NCBI GenBank assembly: GCA_009731375.1
Contig: BJOX01000295.1
Location: 595,800-654,735 of the forward strand
DNA length: 58,936 bases
From: Paulinella micropora
Taxonomy: Eukaryota; Cercozoa; Imbricatea; Euglyphida
Direction: 5' to 3'
Positions 25,822-36,556 of the stretch are shown here, one piece after another. Within the stretch, counting starts at the first letter, position 1; every line of letters starts with the position of its first letter. The translations under genes and the position numbers were made by a program. The notes beneath the pieces were generated by a model. It was given only the letters and a program-made list of their open reading frames with translations, did no database searches and was not told the origin of the DNA.

Positions 25822-28800
25822 TCACTGCCTTCGTCGTCTGGCGCGGATTTCTTTGCCTGGTGGAGGACCACCAACAAAAGTCAGATCGAACTTTGACTGT
25901 TCGAGAATGTCCCAGATCTTATTAGGGATTCCGCCCAACGATAATTCAAAAGGGACATCAAGCACTCCTCTTGGCAGTGTCTGAATGGTCCACGCAGTGT
26001 AATCCTTGTCTCTGGGAGTAATTGTATCATCCCATGTCTCGAGACTTTTTGCGTCTTTATATACTGGCAGATAATGTCTTGCCTTTGGATCCTCAACCGG
26101 GTCCATACTTCTCCAGAACTGGAGTATCGGTTGTACTATCTTTGCGGCTGATGATATTTTGAGTGTCCGTGTGACACGCATCTGTCGTGGGACCGCCACG
26201 ACCCGCATCAAGTATAAGTCTGAGAGAGTGTCATCAGCGACATGTTGTTCCGCTGGTCTCATCAGATAGAAAACATTTTTCACCCATGCGATGGTTGCTA
26301 TCGCATCGCCTTCCTTCCATCGCTCATGGACAATCTCAACGTTGCCCGCGTTTGGGTCAGTGTCCGTCCCCTCCTCCTCCTGGTGGACGTCCTTTGATCT
26401 CATCGACCTCATCGCCTTCCTCGGTTGGTCGTTGATAAGATCATTCCGCGCTCTCCTTAGCTGCGCCTCTGTGATCTTCTCCTTCTTTCCGCTATGCTCT
26501 CGCGGAGACTTGGACTGAGTCCCCACCGCGCTTATGCGGTCAGTCTTCTCCTTGCTGTCCACCTCACTCTCCTCCTTCTCAGCTATCGGTGCCCGATAAG
26601 CATCGTCTTGGTCTATGCCAGCCTCCTTGTGGATGGGCGGCACCTCTTTGAAATCATCCTTCATCCGTTTTAACGCCTCCTCAACGGATTCATCTTCCAG
26701 TAAGAAGGGATCATACTTAATCAGCCTTCTTACATTCACAATTTGCACCTTCCCTCTACCCCTGATCTTGTAATTCAGAGGTCCCGTCTGTTCCATAATC
26801 TGATAAGGTCCTTTCCAGTGAGTGAACAGCTTAGAGCTGACTCCCTTCGGGACTTGAGGATGGTACAATAGTACAATATCCCCGACCTGGAACTTGATCT
26901 GATCCAAGTGCGCTTGTCGCACCCCTTCAGCATCAGTCTTTCGGCGCTCCGCCTCTCTATGCGCCCTGACTATTTGTTCCGCCTCCATCTTCACTCTAAG
27001 TCTCATCCCAAACAACTCATCCGCATCCGCCCAAGTGTCTTTTGGGTGAAGGAGCGAAGTCGGGATATCAGGCTCACGCCCATATACTAACTGATATGGC
27101 GAGATTGAGCTCTTCGAGCCTCCTAACGCCGTAGAGGGTAGACAGTTCATTGCAAACGCAAATGATGGTGCTGCCTCGACCCATGCTCTTTGATTCTCCT
27201 TCTTCGTGCAATACATCTTTAGCGAGGCTTTGAGGGGTCTGTGTACCCGCTCGATTTTCCCATTTGCTCGCGGGTTATAGGCAGTAACATATTGCCATTT
27301 CATCCCGTAATACTTAGATAGTTTGTCGATGACCTCGTTATTAAAGTCCGAGCCTCGATCAGAACATATCTTTCTTGGTACTCCGATCTGTGAGATGATC
27401 CTATCGATCAGCGCCTCGGCCGTCGTCTTGCCGGTAACGTCTTTGACAGGGATGATCCACACATAGTTGGTGGCTCTGTCAATAGCCGTAAGGAGGTATT
27501 TGTAACCATCCTTCGATTCTGGGAAAGGTCCCACATGATCAATGTGTATAAACTCAAACATCCCCGCATGAAGAGGAAATTCGCCAATCAGGCCGAAATT
27601 TGCCTTCAGTGGTGTTTTGTTTATCTTGCACGGGATGCATGCATCCACCGCCTGATCTATCTCCTCCTTCATCTTCTTCCACCAGAATCGCCTCGCTACG
27701 AACATATGAGTTCGTTGTCGACCCGGATGCGCCAAAAGTGGGCAATTGTGGGCTGCGACAAATATAAATCGTCTCAGACTCTCCGGTACCCAAAGGGTCC
27801 ATTTGTCCGGCTGTGACGCATAGCGACCGTGAAGGCCCTTGTACCACAGTAGACCATCTCTCCATCCCATCTCCTTCATCTGATCTTTGATCGCTTTCGT
27901 CATCCGTAGCTCATCCGGGTTCTGATATAACTGTATCAGTTCTTTAAACTCCGGATCTTGAGCCTGTTGTTGCCTCCATGCGGTAGGCGAGGCTATATGG
28001 ATAGTACCATCTTCTAGCCGTACCCCGATTCTTTCCGGGTCATCGTCTAGGTCACTTCTCCGCTCTTGAGGAGGCTCCGCATAAACTTCCTGCGTCTCCT
28101 CTTCCTCTCTTATGTTCGCCTTCGCATTCTCATATACCTCATAGGACCACTCAGCGTCCTCCTGGGTATGTAGCTCACAACATATCCCGTGATCCGGGCC
28201 TTGTGGACTGTACCGTAGACCTGTGCGGTCATATCGGACTCCACTCGCCATCTCCATCGCCTCAATGTGGCTGACCTCATACACCTTGTCAGTGGACAAG
28301 TCTTCCATCTCCACCGTGGACACCAACGCCGATACTTCTGAGTTAAACTCTAGCCTAGAGAGGCTATCAGCGACCACATTTCGCTTTCCCGGTAGATGGA
28401 CCATTGTAAAATCGAAACAAGACAAGAACGCTTGCCACCGCGCCAGCCGTCCCGTCTGTTCATGATTCATCAACCATAACAGGTTATGATGATCAGTTCT
28501 GACAGTAAATTGAGGTCCTCCCCACAAATACTCTCTGAGCCTCTTGAGGGCCCATACTACCGCCAACGCCTCTCTTTGCCTTGTGCAATAGTTTCTCTCC
28601 GCCGCACACAACTTCCTACTAATAAACATGATTGGGCGTAATTTCTTCTCCTCATCCTCTTGTTGTAATACAGCCCCAATCGCAAACTTAGATGCGTCTG
28701 TATCGACTACGAATTGTTTCGTAAAGTCGGGCATCGTTAACACCAGTCCTCCGTCTTTCGGGTCTTTGTAAATGAGATCTTTGAGCGCATGAAACGCTTG

Positions 28801-31635
28801 CAAAGCCTCTTCGTCCCACTTCTCAAAGTCTCCAAAATCTATCATTTTCTCCACTTTAGCCCGTGTTGCACCCCAATCGGGTATAAACTGGCTATAGTAT
28901 TGCGCCATCGCAAGGAATGAGTGCAATTCAGTGCGGTTCTTCGGTATCGGTCGATTCATAATCTCCTCCCTCTTCTCTTTGGATATCGAGACTCGATTAT
29001 GGGAGATCTCGTACCCTAAGTATGTCACACTCGTCTTGGCAAGTTGACACTTCTTTAGATTGCACTTCAGGCCAAAAGCTCCGATGCGCCTGAATATATC
29101 GGACAAATGATCGATATGCTCCTCCATTGTGTTAGAGTATACGATAATGTCATCGATATAGCAAAATGCATATTCTCCCGCCTTCTGTCCCCGCCTTCTC
29201 ATAAAGCCACCGTCAGACAAATCATCGTACTGACTGCTCAACATCTTCTGCATCGCCTTCTGGAAAAGTCCTGGGGCTTGCTTGAGGCCCATCGGAAGCA
29301 CTTTCCATTGGTATATTTCCATACCCACCACAAACGCCGTCAGCCATCTGGACTTTTCCTCCAGTGGTATCTGCCAGAAGCCATTCTTAAGGTCAATGAC
29401 CGAATAGAATTTTGCATTCCGCAGTACTCTCCTTCCTTCTTCTAATGTCGGGAGAGGATTTCTCTCTTCCTCCAGCACCTTGTTAACACGAGCATAGTTA
29501 ACTGTCAGGCGCCATTCTCCTCCTGGCTTCGGCACTATTCTCGGTTGCGAGACTATTTTAGATGTTGATCTCTCAATAAAGTCCTCATTGAGCAGCTGTC
29601 TTGCTAGCTCCTCCGCTATCTTCGCCTCATGTATACTCGAATTCGCCCTTCGTGGTGCCGGTGACGGCTCCGCACCCGGTATTTTGTAAATAACCGCAGT
29701 GAAATCTTCAGGCTTGACACCACCTGCATGTGGAGGGTCAAAAATTTCCTTGTTCGCCTCTAATTTGGCTTTTAAAAGCTCCTTCTCCTTCTCCGTGCCT
29801 ACTCCTTCTTCCAATATTTTCCGCGCCGCCTCTTGAAAATCTTCATCAGACATCTGCTTATGCTGCTTGAGGGGTTCTCTGTCCTCCTCCAAGCCTAAGT
29901 CCTCTTCCGAGACATCATCTAGGCCCGTCTTTTCATACGTGACCGTGTCCGGCTCATCATCTTTACCGAGCTCCACCAGCATGTCAATGAGTCTCGCGTA
30001 TTGCAAAGGAGCTTTACGGGTGTAAAAACCATCAAAGCATGTGAATGCTTGCGGTATCAATTTCAACTTGTCGAGGTCTCTGAGCTTCCGCTTGTATGCA
30101 CTGCTCTGCTCACGAGTTCCCATACGACAAGCCACCACTAGCTGTTGCTTGCGAGAGGGTACCGGTATAGGATGATCAATAAGCCGGTCCCTTATTTCCT
30201 GCGCCCATATCGCCTTCTCATTATATGGCAGGATAATAGTATACGGCTTATTATTTTCGAATAAAGTCCGTAAGCATTTCTTCACTTCAGACAGTGAACG
30301 CGGCCACGTGGGCTCGTCACCCCAGAAATCAGTAATAAAACTTTTAATAGTTTCTGGTGGAGTATCCGGGATTCGCCCCGTTCTCCTTGGTACAAACGCC
30401 TCCCTTTTTTCTTCTCCTACTTTCGCATGGAAACAGTATCCGTTAGTAATATGGACATCTGTTCCTACTCCTTCCGCGAATCTCGCCAACGACGGGCTTC
30501 TTTGTGCGACACATATAATCTCCTCCTTTCGCTTCTCGATTAAGTCATCAATAGACTTTTTGTCCCAAGGGCATGCCGGAACTGTGACAGTGCACACTTG
30601 GGATTCCCAATTGTCGGTCCAGGACAGCTCATCCGGTCTTACGACATGGGGGTGAACGTACACCTCAAGTGCCTCATGTGCGATGGCCATCTTTTTGTGA
30701 TCCGTCGCTAGACTCAGCTCATAAGCCTCATAAGAGTCAGTAGCGTTGAAGGGATCAATATCGTTCTCTTCTCCTCTTTTTACTCCATATATCACTCGCC
30801 GTGCGGCGCAATCAATCACAGCCCCCATCGTAGCCAATTGGTCATACGATAGTAATATTGACCCGTGGTAACCGGGGACGACATAGAGGTCCATACGGTA
30901 TACTCGTGCGGATTTCAATTTAAAGGTCAGTGTGATGATTCCCGTGATATCCGTCCGGCTGCTCACTCCTTTGAGAGTGCCCGTTGACTTTTTCATATTT
31001 CCGTCCACCCAGTCCCGGTATCGATTAAAAAACTTCCTGCCGACAATATTAATATTCGCCATCGTATCATTACCAACTTTTAATATTGTCTTCAATGTTT
31101 CACAATAAAGTTCCGTATAACACAGAGCATCGGGCCTGTGTATATTGGCTGCGAGAACAAGAACTTTACGTTCCAAATTTTGGAGTCTTGTCTCTAAGTT
31201 TTTCAACTCCTCCTTCTTCTCCTCCTGCTTCACCTCATTAACATTTTTATTATTCTGCGGTACTGGTGCGTTTACTATTTGAGCGACATTGTCTTGTGGT
31301 ACTTGAGTACACACATTGTCTTTTTGCTCGCCACCCGCCGCGACCGTAGACATTGAGTCTGTTCGTGGTTGTTTGCTTGGCCGAGGCGATACGTCTGCCA
31401 TTGGCCTCCTCGCCTCCATCGCAAGTCTCGCCTTCCTATTTGCATCAGTTATCATTGGTAACCGTGCTGTATGAACGGGTATGAGACTACCTTGGGGCTG
31501 CAGTCTCTGTGTACCCACATCTTTGTTTTCACATAGAGGAAGCGTTGGCCCAGTCTGCACAACAGCATTAGAAAGCACTGTGACTTTAGGGTTAAACTTC
31601 ACAGTCTTCTCCTTCCTCTCTTCTTCCCCCTCCAG
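25822..31635 (-). CDS. pol: Pol polyprotein of element 3, intact
   Basis: 1,938 codons open from the gag UGA to a TGA stop; a GTG at 31602 is the first start-like codon, so no independent ATG start is apparent. Domain order as in copy 2: coiled coil, protease-like domain with Asp-Thr-Met (codons at 31060-31068), the unknown conserved region, RT with YIDD, RNase H, HHCC integrase with DD35E, GPY/F, and the C-terminal domain ending in a run of arginines. The terminal TGA replaces the TAA of element 4 at the same place, so UGA is a functional stop in this family. The protein diverges clearly from copy 2, mostly in the linkers, which shows that the enzymatic and unknown domains are under purifying selection. 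Confidence 0.95.
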   Translation of the reverse strand: MEGEEERKEKTVKFNPKVTVLSNAVVQTGPTLPLCENKDVGTQRLQPQGSLIPVHTARLPMITDANRKARLAMEARRPMADVSPRPSKQPRTDSMSTVAAGGEQKDNVCTQVPQDNVAQIVNAPVPQNNKNVNEVKQEEKKEELKNLETRLQNLERKVLVLAANIHRPDALCYTELYCETLKTILKVGNDTMANINIVGRKFFNRYRDWVDGNMKKSTGTLKGVSSRTDITGIITLTFKLKSARVYRMDLYVVPGYHGSILLSYDQLATMGAVIDCAARRVIYGVKRGEENDIDPFNATDSYEAYELSLATDHKKMAIAHEALEVYVHPHVVRPDELSWTDNWESQVCTVTVPACPWDKKSIDDLIEKRKEEIICVAQRSPSLARFAEGVGTDVHITNGYCFHAKVGEEKREAFVPRRTGRIPDTPPETIKSFITDFWGDEPTWPRSLSEVKKCLRTLFENNKPYTIILPYNEKAIWAQEIRDRLIDHPIPVPSRKQQLVVACRMGTREQSSAYKRKLRDLDKLKLIPQAFTCFDGFYTRKAPLQYARLIDMLVELGKDDEPDTVTYEKTGLDDVSEEDLGLEEDREPLKQHKQMSDEDFQEAARKILEEGVGTEKEKELLKAKLEANKEIFDPPHAGGVKPEDFTAVIYKIPGAEPSPAPRRANSSIHEAKIAEELARQLLNEDFIERSTSKIVSQPRIVPKPGGEWRLTVNYARVNKVLEEERNPLPTLEEGRRVLRNAKFYSVIDLKNGFWQIPLEEKSRWLTAFVVGMEIYQWKVLPMGLKQAPGLFQKAMQKMLSSQYDDLSDGGFMRRRGQKAGEYAFCYIDDIIVYSNTMEEHIDHLSDIFRRIGAFGLKCNLKKCQLAKTSVTYLGYEISHNRVSISKEKREEIMNRPIPKNRTELHSFLAMAQYYSQFIPDWGATRAKVEKMIDFGDFEKWDEEALQAFHALKDLIYKDPKDGGLVLTMPDFTKQFVVDTDASKFAIGAVLQQEDEEKKLRPIMFISRKLCAAERNYCTRQREALAVVWALKRLREYLWGGPQFTVRTDHHNLLWLMNHEQTGRLARWQAFLSCFDFTMVHLPGKRNVVADSLSRLEFNSEVSALVSTVEMEDLSTDKVYEVSHIEAMEMASGVRYDRTGLRYSPQGPDHGICCELHTQEDAEWSYEVYENAKANIREEEETQEVYAEPPQERRSDLDDDPERIGVRLEDGTIHIASPTAWRQQQAQDPEFKELIQLYQNPDELRMTKAIKDQMKEMGWRDGLLWYKGLHGRYASQPDKWTLWVPESLRRFIFVAAHNCPLLAHPGRQRTHMFVARRFWWKKMKEEIDQAVDACIPCKINKTPLKANFGLIGEFPLHAGMFEFIHIDHVGPFPESKDGYKYLLTAIDRATNYVWIIPVKDVTGKTTAEALIDRIISQIGVPRKICSDRGSDFNNEVIDKLSKYYGMKWQYVTAYNPRANGKIERVHRPLKASLKMYCTKKENQRAWVEAAPSFAFAMNCLPSTALGGSKSSISPYQLVYGREPDIPTSLLHPKDTWADADELFGMRLRVKMEAEQIVRAHREAERRKTDAEGVRQAHLDQIKFQVGDIVLLYHPQVPKGVSSKLFTHWKGPYQIMEQTGPLNYKIRGRGKVQIVNVRRLIKYDPFLLEDESVEEALKRMKDDFKEVPPIHKEAGIDQDDAYRAPIAEKEESEVDSKEKTDRISAVGTQSKSPREHSGKKEKITEAQLRRARNDLINDQPRKAMRSMRSKDVHQEEEGTDTDPNAGNVEIVHERWKEGDAIATIAWVKNVFYLMRPAEQHVADDTLSDLYLMRVVAVPRQMRVTRTLKISSAAKIVQPILQFWRSMDPVEDPKARHYLPVYKDAKSLETWDDTITPRDKDYTAWTIQTLPRGVLDVPFELSLGGIPNKIWDILEQSKFDLTFVGGPPPGKEIRARRRRQ

Positions 31636-31638
31636 TCA
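31636..31638 (-). promoter_or_regulatory. UGA readthrough site between gag and pol, element 3
   Basis: GAA TGA CTG GAG, same frame open into pol. It occupies the same place as UGA CUA in family A and UGA CGG in element 4. Confidence 0.65.
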
Positions 31639-34324
31639 TTCCACCACCTCGAAACGATTACCTTGAGTAGTGTCCGGGTAGGATGACGTATCGGTCTCCG
31701 AGGCAGTGTTGTAGGCCTGAGCTCGACCGAAATTTGGGTTGGAGCTTGCCCACGAGCCTCCTCCTCCTCTGGGTGGGGGGGCTGGAGCTCGAACAGCTCT
31801 CCCTCCATAAGGGGTATATCCCCGACCTCCTCCTCTTCCTCTCTGAGGGGTTCCCTGCCACCTCGAGGCTCCTCTCCATGTTCCTCGTCCTCGTCCTCCT
31901 CCTCCTCCTCCTCCTCGTCCTCCTGCTCCTGCTCCTCCTTCTCGTCCTCTTTGAGAGGCCTTTAAGTTCTTTTGTCTCTCCCTTTCCTCCTTCTTCTCCT
32001 TCATCCTCTTCATGTAGGTAATGATTGCCTCTCGTAACTCCTCATCATCACACATATTGGCATACCAACCTTCGTTCACAGCGGCAATCTGAAGCATATT
32101 GAAAAGGCCCGGTTCCTTGCCTTCCGTCCTGCTCAGAAAATTTGCCCTTGCTGTTGGGTTCTGCCTATCATGATTGAAAGAGCAGTCTCTGTTCTCCATC
32201 TGTGCCTTACACTGCAAGCCCGCGAACCACCTCCAACATGCGGTCTTCAGGTCTGGCTCTCTCTGTCTCTTCCAACCGGCAACTCTGTTTGTGTACGTGG
32301 CTTGTGCGCCAACAGGTACACCGCCTGCCTGTGCCGTATGTGCCTCCGTGAGCGAGTCCATGTTTGAGCATGCACTCATCACTTCTTGAAACAGTGCTGA
32401 CGGAGCAACGCTTTGAACCGTATTTTCGAACACGTGTGTCTCGAGGAAGTTCTTGGACTTCACTGAGCTAAACGTCGAGCATTGTTGTATGAGCTGAGTA
32501 AGCTTACTCGGGTTAACTGTGTGTAACGCCGAAAAGAAATAGAGGATGATCGACTTGCGGCCATAGAATAGCCCATAGGAGGAAACTACCTCCGTAAGGG
32601 TCGCCGCCAAGCCAACAGCACTCCTCAAACTCATCGCCACTGTCTCAAAGATTTCAAATCCTATGAGAGTACCAGTGCAGAGATGCTGGTATCCATGAGA
32701 TTGAAAATATGAAATGAGTGTGGCCACCGCCAGTTCACACTGAGCGTCTAGGCCTGTTGCATTGTTTCTCTTAATCTCCTCCTTCTTTCTCAAAAACTTG
32801 TACTGTGTCAGATCAAATCCCTCCGAGACTAGAGATTGGTCAAAAACAGTAACAAGGGCCTCGTATTCCTGCGTTTCGTCGCAAGGAAAAGCCTTCATGC
32901 AGGCATTGATCTCTTTGAGCTTGCTCAAAAGCGAAGCATCAGAGTCTTTGTCTGAGCTCGTCTTGGCATATAGCATGAGACTTGCCACTCCTCCTTTCTT
33001 CCCCTTGAAGGCATTTATGATGTTCTGTCTGTCCTTCTTCTCCGTGTTTGTGACCACCACCGTAGTTGAGCCCGAGGGTGCAGGGGCTGGTGGGGCAGGA
33101 GCTGGTGGGGTCAAATATGTCGGAGGGTGTGTCTTTGCACCACTCACTTTTGCTTTCATTCTTTCCAGTCTCATCGTCTTCTCGAACTCCTCATTCTCTT
33201 TCGCCTTCTTCTTCTCAGATATCACCAGCTTTTGAGCATGAGTGATAAAGGCCACCAATTCAGAAGCAGATCTGAGAAAATTATATTTTTCCACATATTG
33301 GTCAACACCTGCTTTATTGGCGACCGGTGGTGTGTTACTAAGTGATTTAAAGACAGAGTGATCCATGGTAGGAATCCATCTCTTTCATGCCTCCTTGTGC
33401 AGTAACGCACCCATCAACAGTCTGATCTTGGTCAGAACTCTGTCGGTCTTCTCTAACTCATCAATCACAGGATGAGTTTCTCCTGCTGCCTTAATGCTTT
33501 TTTCCATCTCTGCCTTCCCCTCCTCCAAGGCCTTCATTTCCATCGTAAAAAAATGAAATATACCACTCGAGTTTTTCGAACCCAGATTGGTCTTCATTTT
33601 TGTTACATCGACTGCCTCCTGACCAGTCGCGAGGAATCTGGCCGTTGCTCTTGGGTTTGTGTACTGGAGGTAACCCTCACATTGTGGGCCGTATGAACGT
33701 TCCCAAATCAGGGTTTGAGTGTACACCCCAAAGATAGCATCGAGTAATTCAAGGTGGGTGTGTGTCCCCAAACTGGATATGCTGTATCTTCTTTCTCTTT
33801 TCTGGATCAGAGACCAGAGTTTGCCGAGGAGCTGTGCTGTGTTTGATAATGGGATATAGACATCCCTTTTAGCACGACTTTTCTCTCTTCTTTGATTCTG
33901 AGGGATCCACACATAGGTATCCTTCCCTACGCCCATCCTGTTATCGAACTCTTCTTTAGTGAGGTCGTAGTGGTCTTGCACCCACTGTTGTTCCTCCACT
34001 GTGATCTCCTCTCCATCACTATGAATCAAGTCGGTCATTTTTCGTCCTCCTCCTCCCATGTGGGCAGGTGGTATGGGATTCCCATATTTATTATGCTTCT
34101 CCTCCTCCCATCCCTTCTTGTTCAAATCCTCCTTCATCTTCGTCTCCTCCATATCTTCCTTCGTCATCCCAGCCCTCTTCTACTCCTCCTCCTACTTCTT
34201 CATCTCCTCCTCCTCCTCCTCCTCCTTCATTCAGTCCTCTTCCTCCTCCTCCTCCTGCTTCTTTTTCTTCTCTTCTTTGTTCTGCCTCCGAGAATTCACT
34301 CACTTCGGCGGTCTCTGTCGACAT
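31636..34324 (-). pseudogene. gag: gag of element 3, one frameshift and one UGA
   Basis: Three open pieces. The first, 34091-34324, starts at an ATG with an acidic, Gly/Glu-rich N-terminus. A frameshift leads to 33385-34167. A UGA (33385-33387, GCA TGA AAG) then stands where element 4 has Trp (GCA TGG AAG), and the same frame continues to 31636. It keeps the Gly-Tyr-Gln-His-Leu-Cys capsid motif, a CX8CX8CX3H finger and a GRG-rich tail. It ends Val-Val-Glu then TGA CTG G, with pol open in the same frame. Confidence 0.88.
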
Positions 34325-35110
34325 GATGTCGTAGTAGTGATCAACAGGAGGACAGTGTCAGCTCCTATGTTTGGTTTTTGTTCGTTTGTGTTCTGTTCCT
34401 CCTTCAGTCGATTGACTAGTGAAGAGAGAAACTAATAGAGAGGGTAGGATAAGATTCCCTGTCCTCTATGAAACACTGTTTGTATGTTTGTTTTTGTTTG
34501 AGAAAAATAGTCTTTGAGACTTTCTCCGATTTCTTGTTCTCCTTACTCAGATTACTTTCTCCTCCTTCTTTTCTATATTGTATCTAGTATGAGGCACTTG
34601 GACCTACACACAGATAGTAATAGAGAAGCTAGAAAAGCTCTCCTTGAGAAGTCGACAGTCGGTCGGATAGGTTCTCAGACCTACCTTTAGAAAACGATCA
34701 GAGATTTGCAAAAATACTCTGACGTATGTGTGAGATAATGCAGATAAATGCACAAACTAGAAGGGTAGAGTGTTGTGCTCCTGTCCCTATGCTTGTTTGT
34801 GTTTTGTGTGTGTTCCTTCACTCTTCTGTCCACCTCCTTCTTCTTGGTCTCTGTGTGAGAACAGCAAGAACGACAGAGAGTTTGTATCTGATGTCTCCTT
34901 GTGAGCACACAGATACTGATTGGGCTAGAGGGTACGTGGCACCTGCTTGAGACTAATTAAATTATTTGTTTTGTGAAAGAGTTATGAGGGAGCTGTGTTG
35001 GAGTATTTGTTTTCGTCTGACGTCCCCGTGTGAGACAGGTCAGTGAAAATTCACTCTGTTGCCTGTGTGGCAAAGCAGAAAGAAATCACCCTAGTGATGT
35101 GGACTCCAAA
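34325..35110 (-). other. 5' leader of element 3 with primer-binding site and twin hairpins
   Basis: 786 bp. The primer-binding core TGGAGTCCA is at 35100-35108. Two adjacent inverted repeats (about 35018-35044 with CTGAC...GGTCAG, and about 35057-35079 with TTGCC/GGCAA) occupy the place of the twin hairpins of family A but with different sequence. A block around 34590-34680 resembles 13455-13535 of copy 1. Confidence 0.65.
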
Positions 35111-35351
35111 TGTAATGCCCCCAACGATAGCTCGTAAAAAGGTCGGTAATACAACCAAACACAGTCCTCAAAAAAATGAGAATGATGTCTCGTTTTATTA
35201 GCTCAGTGAAGCCAAAAAAGGAAAACGGCAACAGACCAGGAATAAAATGGCATCAGGTGCAATCCGGACAAATAATACTGAAAAACAAGCTGGTGCACCT
35301 GTCACCAGGAAAAGGTATTTTTTACCGGCTATCCGGGGGGTGATGCCTACA
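35111..35351 (-). repeat. LTR B (5' LTR of element 3)
   Basis: 241 bp with TG...CA ends. It faces the element 4 LTR across a 197-bp microsatellite. Confidence 0.9.
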
Positions 35352-35548
35352 TCATACGGTAATAATGACATCATTGTCGCATTTACATACATACATACAT
35401 GCATGCATGCATGCATGCGCATGCACTGTGCATGCATGCATGCATACATACATACATACATACATCATAGTACATACCGCCATACATAGTACATACATAC
35501 TCGGCCGGCCTGCATACCTACATACATATATAGCTATATACATACATA
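35352..35548. repeat. Palindromic CATA/CATG microsatellite between head-to-head LTRs
   Basis: ACAT and GCAT tetranucleotides are arranged symmetrically around about 35420 (a GCATGCAC/GTGCATGC core), so the segment is largely self-complementary. The left side carries the target sequence of element 3 and the right side (CATA, 35545-35548) that of element 4. Confidence 0.85.
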
Positions 35549-35796
35549 TTTAGGCATCACCCCCCGGATAGCAGGTAAAAAGTACAGTTTTTTGGGTGTC
35601 AGGTGCACCTAGTTTTTTCCCAGTATTTCAATATCGTTTGGCCGGATTTGACCTAATGTCATTTTATCCGTGGTCTGTGGCCGCTTTCTTTTTCGGCTTC
35701 ACTGAGCTAATATAACGAGACATCATTCTCCTTTGGGGGATTTGTGTCTGGTTGTATTACCGACTTTTTATCGAGCTATCTTCAGGGATTGTAACA
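35549..35796 (+). repeat. LTR C (5' LTR of element 4)
   Basis: 248 bp ending GTAACA. The first dinucleotide is TT in place of TG. The sequence is related to LTR B (CATCACCCCCCGGATAG near the start; ACTGAGCTAATATAACGAG shared with family A). Confidence 0.88.
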
Positions 35797-36556
35797 TTGG
35801 AGTCACCAGCACAAGGCTGATTTCTTTTCTGGCTTGTTTTTGGAACAGCAGAAAGAAAAATTGGACAGACCTATCTCTTCTGAGTAGGTGTTCCAAAAAA
35901 CAAATACTCCAGCACATCCCCACACAGCTCCTTCTGCAAAACCAGACGTCTAGGCGTTTGTGAGTAGGTGTCTCAGTACCCTCTCCACAGCCTGTATCTG
36001 TGTCCTCACAAGGAGGCCAGACACCAGACCTCGTAGCTGTTCTTTTGTTCTCTCTTGAGACAGAGACAGAGTAGGTCAACAGACGTACAAACAAACACTC
36101 ACAGTTACAAACAAACTTGAAGGACACGAGCGTAGTACTCCTCCTTTCAAGTCTGTGCACTTAGTTGCCTCTCAAAACACATACATCAGAGTATTTTTGC
36201 AAATCTCTGACTGTTTTTCGACAATAGGTCTGAACAAGTGTCAGACGACAAGTCGACTTCTCAAGGAGTGCTTCTCTAGCCTCTTTGACATTATCTGTAC
36301 ATAGGTCCTCGTACCTCATAACAGATACAACAACAAAAAGAGAAAAAGAAAAGAGGAGTGGAGAAGGAGATCAAGTTTTCAGAGAAAGTCGTATAGACTA
36401 CTTCTTTCTCACAAACAAAAACACATAAGACATAGAGGTGAGACTCTCTCTCTCTCTACTGTCTTTTCATCTTTCCTCTCTATTCGTTCCTCAGAGACGA
36501 ACAGAGTAATTACGGAGTAGAAACAGATCTATCTCCTTTGTATTCCTTCAGAGACC
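35797..36556 (+). other. 5' leader of element 4 with primer-binding site
   Basis: 760 bp. TGGAGTCA at 35798-35805 lies one base inside the LTR and matches the primer-binding core of the other families. A hairpin-like segment lies near 35862-35893 (ACCTA/TAGGT inner pairing). Blocks near 36230-36320 match the element 3 leader. The gag ATG is at 36557. Confidence 0.65.

Larger units (their letters stand above)
24660..35351 (-). mobile_element. LTR retrotransposon element 3 (related family B), pol intact
   Basis: 5' LTR 35111-35351, leader 34325-35110, interrupted gag 31636-34324, pol 25822-31635, post-pol region 24922-25821, polypurine tract 24905-24921, 3' LTR 24660-24904. The flanking tetranucleotides TCAC (24656-24659) and TCAT (35352-35355) look like a target duplication with one change. 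The LTRs differ by several substitutions and a 5-bp indel, so it is older than the A array. The proteins align with those of copies 1 and 2 over their whole length but are clearly divergent. Confidence 0.92.
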
